The notes under the pieces: model-generated
Databases searched by the model: none
Told to the model about the DNA's origin: nothing
What the model saw: the letters and a program-made list of their open reading frames with translations, nothing else
Assembly: GCA_002840555.1 (NCBI GenBank)
Contig: PHBJ01000010.1
Location: 1-64,000, forward strand
Length of the DNA stretch: 64,000 nucleotides
Direction: 5' to 3'
Origin: Deltaproteobacteria bacterium HGW-Deltaproteobacteria-13
GTDB lineage: Bacteria; Desulfobacterota; Syntrophia; Syntrophales; Smithellaceae
Shown: piece by piece, positions 60,794 to 64,000 of the stretch
Layout: each line of letters begins with the position of its first letter
Position numbering within the stretch: position 1 is the first letter of the stretch
Made by a program: the position numbers and the translations under genes

Positions 60794-61738
60794 TTATTGG
60801 ACTTTATTGATTTCACGCAAAATGGCATCAGCCTGATCGGCAAACCCCATGCCTTGATAAGCCGCCGCCAGGCTTAAATAGTAAGGCCGTAATGGGTCAT
60901 AAGTGATGGCCTTACTAAAAGCATCTACTGCCTGTGAAAAATTGCCGGTCCTCAGCAACACATTTCCTAAACGATTGTAGTAAGCCCCGGCTCCGGAATG
61001 ATCACATTGCACGGCCTTCTCATAGGCCTTCACAGCATTCTGAAGCTGCCCCAGATGAACAAGGATATCCCCCAACGAACAATAATACAGGGAGTTAGAC
61101 GGATTCACGGCAATGCATTTATTGACCAATCTTTCAGCCTCTTTATCATTCCCGGCCTGCTGAAACAAGACGGCAATTTTAAAGTAATAACGATCCGGCT
61201 GGTCAGGATCAATCTCGCTCGCCTTCAGATAGGCTTTTTCACTTTCCCCGCTAAGTCCCGCGGCAAATAAAGCTTCGCCCCAATAGCAATAGTAAACAGG
61301 ATTATCGCTTTCGATTCCGATGAGTTTTTCGTAAATGTCACACGCCCTCCTGGGCTTACCTGATTGAAGACAGGCATTTCCCAGTTCAGTTAAAAGGCAT
61401 ATATCATCGGGCTGCACGCCGACAGCCCTTTCGCAAATTTCCGTTAATGCCTGAAAATCTTTGTTTTGCTTGTAGATGCGCACAAGTTCGTCAAAAGCAA
61501 AACCTGTAAAAACTTTTCGTTTGAGCTCCCGCTCCAGCAGGATATTAAAATACTTTATCGCCTGCTCTGTTTGGCCGCTGTCATAATATGCCCATGCCAA
61601 CAGGAGGACAACGGATTCTTCTTCCGGATATTCCTTATGAATTTCTTCACATAAGTCTATCGCTTCACGGTATTTTCCCTGCTTCAGAAATTTTTCCGCG
61701 GCATCAACTTTTCTTTTTGTTTTGGGTTTTTCAATCAT
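60794..61738 (-). CDS. Tetratricopeptide-repeat protein
   Basis: This is a 314-residue protein of about eight TPR units (for example ADFSKAI-type helices; QNAVKAYEKAVQCDHSGAGA and SQAVDAFSKAITYDPLRPYY). No signal peptide is seen. The start at 61738 (MIEKPKTKRK) is preferred over an in-frame ATG at 61804 that would lie within the HesB gene. Convergent with the receiver gene (3-bp gap). It immediately follows a terminator, so it must have a leaderless or very short promoter region or be read through. Confidence 0.9.
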   Translation of the reverse strand: MIEKPKTKRKVDAAEKFLKQGKYREAIDLCEEIHKEYPEEESVVLLLAWAYYDSGQTEQAIKYFNILLERELKRKVFTGFAFDELVRIYKQNKDFQALTEICERAVGVQPDDICLLTELGNACLQSGKPRRACDIYEKLIGIESDNPVYYCYWGEALFAAGLSGESEKAYLKASEIDPDQPDRYYFKIAVLFQQAGNDKEAERLVNKCIAVNPSNSLYYCSLGDILVHLGQLQNAVKAYEKAVQCDHSGAGAYYNRLGNVLLRTGNFSQAVDAFSKAITYDPLRPYYLSLAAAYQGMGFADQADAILREINKVQ

Positions 61739-61744
61739 GACATC

Positions 61745-61773
61745 AAAAAAAAGGGGAGGAAAACTCCTCCCCC
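61745..61773 (-). terminator. Terminator of the HesB selenoprotein gene
   Basis: On the minus strand GGGGAGGA and TCCTCCCC (61753-61760, 61765-61772) make an 8-bp stem with a four-base loop, followed by eight T. It lies seven bases after the HesB stop and just before the TPR start. Confidence 0.9.
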
Positions 61774-61779
61774 GAAAGT

Positions 61780-62094
61780 TTAGCAACTGCAACCCGAACC
61801 GCAAGCGCCTCCGGCGGCAGACAGGGCGGAAGTTAATTTAAACCCGGCCCCCTGCGGTGTTTCAATAAAATCAACATTGATCGGTTTTGCCTGATTAAAA
61901 ACATCTTTATCAATGATAAATTTTGTTCCTTTCTCTTCAAACACTTCATCTTCTTTTCCAGGCTCATCCAGAGCCATTCCCAAAGCGGGACCAGATCAAC
62001 CAATCGACATTGTGATCCGTACAGCCAAATCGGATTTCTTCTCTTGAATGAAGTTCTTGATTACTTCCAATGCCTTTTCTGTAACTGTAAACAT
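61780..62094 (-). CDS. HesB/IscA-like selenoprotein (in-frame UGA = Sec)
   Basis: This is a 104-residue protein if the UGA at codon 33 (61998-61996) is read as selenocysteine. The ATG at 62094 has AAGGAGG upstream. Residues 1-32 (MFTVTEKALEVIKNFIQEKK...ITMSIG) and 34-104 (SGPALGMALDEPGKEDEVF ... GGACGSGCSC) together match a HesB-like domain, in which the UGA replaces the first conserved Cys of the GCSG motif. HesB-like selenoproteins have been described in bacteria, including deltaproteobacteria. A frame starting only after the UGA would lack the first strands and any ribosome binding site. Likely role: iron-sulfur or selenium-related redox chemistry; exact role unknown. Confidence 0.85.
61961..61975 (-). 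promoter_or_regulatory. Candidate bacterial SECIS hairpin
   Basis: On the minus strand GGCTC and GAGCC make a perfect 5-bp stem with loop TGGAT, starting 20 bases after the UGA. The distance fits bacterial SECIS elements, whose loops contain a G-rich or GU motif read by SelB. An alternative TCCC/GGGA stem lies closer to the UGA. Seen in sequence; function inferred. Confidence 0.5.
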
Positions 62095-62294
62095 TAAATA
62101 TCCTCCTTTTTCGATGAATCCTTCTTGTCCATCGTCAACTTAAGATAGCCATACTTAACAATATGTCAATATGTCAATCAAATTCTGGGTTTTTTCTGTG
62201 TTATTATCTCTGGACATGTAAATTTATGAATTGACATTACAAATTCTCTGTGGCTTATTATTGGCAATCGAATTTTTCACAAAAAGAAGAAAAT

Positions 62295-63353
62295 ATGGAA
62301 GAAAAACAGCAGACCAATTTTGAAAAAATTGCCTTTTTGATCTTACTCTTATTTATAACTGTTTTCTTAACCTATATTCTACAGCCTTTTTTCTTTGCCA
62401 TTTTCTGGGCAGTTTTAGTCGCCAGTATATTTTCTCCTTTATATAAATTTATTAATAAAAAAGTTTTGAATCCGAATCTGTGCGCCGGTATAACGCTGAT
62501 TACCGTTTTTCTCTGTTTGATACTACCTGTGGGTCTGCTCATTGACCTCCTGGTGGTTGAAGCCATTGATATATATCAATCTTTAAATTCCAGTAACAAC
62601 AACTGGATAGGAACTCTTTCGGAAGTACTTAAGTCGTTGAACAATAATCCGCTATTAGCCAAACTGGATGTGGACCAGGCCTTTCTGATTAGTAAATCAC
62701 AGGAAGCGTTGAAAGCCCTTACACAATACGTTTTAACGCACATATCGGAATTTACTCAAAATACCATTTTTGTCTTCGTCAGTTTTGCGGTTATGCTTTA
62801 CAGCTTGTTTTACTTTTTGAGGGACGGAAAAAAGCTTACGGCAACTATAATAGATAACATCCCCGTGGATAACAAACATCTTCGTCATTTTATCGATCAG
62901 TTTTTAACCACCGCCAAATCATCTTTGAAATTCACTTTTGTCATCGGCGGTATTCAGGGTTTTCTGGGAGGATTGGTTTTTTACCTGACCGGAGTTGAAA
63001 GGGCGCTCGTCTGGGGAGTGCTCATGTTCGGCCTATCCATTGTTCCCGCCGTCGGCTCTGCCATAATCTGGGCGCCCGCGGGCATTATCATGTTATTCCT
63101 CGGCCATATCTGGCAGGGAATAGTGATTCTTTTATTCGGCTCACTGGTTATCAGCAGCGTGGATAACCTGCTCAGACCGGTTCTGATGGGACGTGATACC
63201 CAGATGCATCCTCTTTTAATATTTCTTTCCACCTTGGGCGGAATAGCCGCCTTAGGATTCTCCGGTTTCATTCTGGGGCCGGTGATCGCATCTCTTTTCC
63301 TGGCCGGATGGAAGATATTCCCGGAAATCTTTCAAAAAGAGATTCAGCAATAA
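62295..63353 (+). CDS. AI-2E family transporter
   Basis: This 352-residue protein (start at 62295, MEEKQQTNFEKIAFL, with AAGAAG upstream; GTG at 62250 is possible) is an AI-2E (PF01594) membrane protein with about eight helices, including the PxxGLVVIL-like late segment LLFGSLVISSVDNLLRPVLMG and LIFLSTLGGIAALGFSGFILGPVI. Members export AI-2, Na+(Li+)/H+ or other solutes; the substrate here is unknown. It overlaps the glycosylase gene by 10 bp at the 3' end (convergent). Confidence 0.92.
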   Translation: MEEKQQTNFEKIAFLILLLFITVFLTYILQPFFFAIFWAVLVASIFSPLYKFINKKVLNPNLCAGITLITVFLCLILPVGLLIDLLVVEAIDIYQSLNSSNNNWIGTLSEVLKSLNNNPLLAKLDVDQAFLISKSQEALKALTQYVLTHISEFTQNTIFVFVSFAVMLYSLFYFLRDGKKLTATIIDNIPVDNKHLRHFIDQFLTTAKSSLKFTFVIGGIQGFLGGLVFYLTGVERALVWGVLMFGLSIVPAVGSAIIWAPAGIIMLFLGHIWQGIVILLFGSLVISSVDNLLRPVLMGRDTQMHPLLIFLSTLGGIAALGFSGFILGPVIASLFLAGWKIFPEIFQKEIQQ

Positions 63354-63919
63354 TCTTTGACTAAAAATCGCCAGAGAGCATCCCTGTCTTTTTGATGCGC
63401 GTAATCGATGCCGATGCGGGGAGTGGCGATGATTTTCGAATCCGGGATTTTTTTATAATTTTCCACCCACAATTTACTGCCCAGCGTAACATCCCAACCG
63501 TATAAAGACTTGTCTATGGACAATGCCTGACAAAGCTTGGCCGGACCGTTGGTTAACTGCGCGCCTTTTTTCTTCCGGCGGGTTTCCATTTCTTCAATTC
63601 CGGTAAGAGGCAGAATTGCGCGGATCAGGACGGCGCAGGGATTTTCCTCTTTCTCGGTCACCAGATTAAGCATGTAGTGCATGCCGTAAGTAAAATAAAC
63701 GTAAGCGTGGCCGGGCTTGCCGAACATGATGGCATTGCGCGGCGTCTTGCCGCGATGCGCGTGGCAGGCGCTGTCCGATTGACCGCAATAAGCTTCCGTC
63801 TCCGTAATCATGCCGGAAAGTTCAAGACCATTTATTTGGCGCACCAGCTTTTTCCCCAAAAGCTCCCGCGCCACCCGCAGCGTATCCCGATGATAAAATT
63901 TTCTGTTTAAGATTTTCAT
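63344..63919 (-). CDS. 3-Methyladenine DNA glycosylase (AAG/MPG type)
   Basis: This is a 191-residue base-excision enzyme of the AAG/MPG family. LLGKKLVRQI, ITETEAYCGQSDSACHAHRGKTPRNAIMFG and GHAYVYFTYGMHYMLNLV contain the catalytic Glu (ETEAY) and substrate-pocket Tyr/His. It removes alkylated purines. Complete length. AI-2E gene overlaps its 3' end. The last ~80 bases of the window hold no feature. Confidence 0.95.
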   Translation of the reverse strand: MKILNRKFYHRDTLRVARELLGKKLVRQINGLELSGMITETEAYCGQSDSACHAHRGKTPRNAIMFGKPGHAYVYFTYGMHYMLNLVTEKEENPCAVLIRAILPLTGIEEMETRRKKKGAQLTNGPAKLCQALSIDKSLYGWDVTLGSKLWVENYKKIPDSKIIATPRIGIDYAHQKDRDALWRFLVKDYC

Positions 63920-64000
63920 GATTGGTTTTTATTACCACAAAAGACAAGGCAGCAAAAGTTTATTGAAGTTTGATTTTTAAAGCTATTTTCTCTTTTCTTT

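Noticed and set aside
61780-61983. A separate 67-codon gene starting after the UGA
   Set aside because: It lacks a Shine-Dalgarno and the first strands of the fold; the upstream part with AAGGAGG is in frame and conserved, so one Sec-containing gene is the better reading.

Overview
The window looks like a chromosomal segment of an anaerobic deltaproteobacterium, probably of the Syntrophales (Syntrophus/Smithella-like) type. This is inferred from gene content only: two AMP-forming acyl-CoA synthetases, a large 2,4-dienoyl-CoA-reductase-type flavoenzyme, a TAXI-type binding protein, FmdE- and YkgJ-type metal proteins, PilT/PilU motors, PilZ proteins and a selenocysteine-containing HesB protein. 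No rRNA is present. One tRNA-Ala(CGC) lies on the minus strand near 57.7 kb.

Layout. 0-8.7 kb: 3' part of a sigma-54 activator, a SpoIIAA-like protein, an LtaS-type sulfatase, a PDZ lipoprotein, a PilZ protein, a P3B-type (MgtA-like) ATPase and a metallo-beta-lactamase-fold hydrolase. 8.7-18 kb: an AT-rich accessory region with lgt, a DUF3800 protein, three secreted proteins of unknown role, two PD-(D/E)XK-type nucleases and a nuclease/helicase (DUF2075). Its genes are separated by unusual arrays of 7-8 nt periodic repeats. 18-28.7 kb: a class III aminotransferase coupled to a kinase-like protein, a YkgJ protein overlapping a 14-residue-repeat protein, a dockerin-like membrane protein, a DUF4143 ATPase and a FadH-like enzyme, with repeat arrays in the opposite orientation.

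28.7-38 kb holds the most unusual content: what appears to be a RiPP (ribosomally made, modified peptide) locus. Six tandem 29-31-residue precursor genes (34.1-35.4 kb), too short for ordinary gene calling, share a leader with the lasso-type YxxPxL...T recognition pattern but have variable 8-10-residue cores. They lie between a DUF362 / lasso-B2-type transglutaminase-fold protease / B12-radical-SAM operon and a nucleotidyltransferase / PqqD (RRE) / HPr-kinase-like operon. No asparagine-synthetase-like lasso cyclase is seen in the window, and the cores are too short for a lasso, so the product is probably not a lasso peptide.

38-45.3 kb is a catabolic cluster: TetR regulator, alanine dehydrogenase, class III aminotransferase, SCP2 protein, APC permease and amidohydrolase, closed by a strong bidirectional terminator. 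45.4-57.5 kb holds acyl-CoA synthetases, a J-domain protein, nitroreductase, thioredoxin-fold protein, thioesterase, PilZ, flavin reductase, TAXI protein and a bestrophin-like (DUF4239) protein. 57.9-64 kb holds PilT and PilU-like ATPases with a degenerate receiver protein, a TPR protein, the HesB-like selenoprotein (in-frame UGA at codon 33), an AI-2E-type exporter and a 3-methyladenine DNA glycosylase.

The main points for a second look are the RiPP locus, the UGA-containing HesB gene, and the composite heptamer-periodic intergenic arrays, which recur in at least ten intergenic regions.
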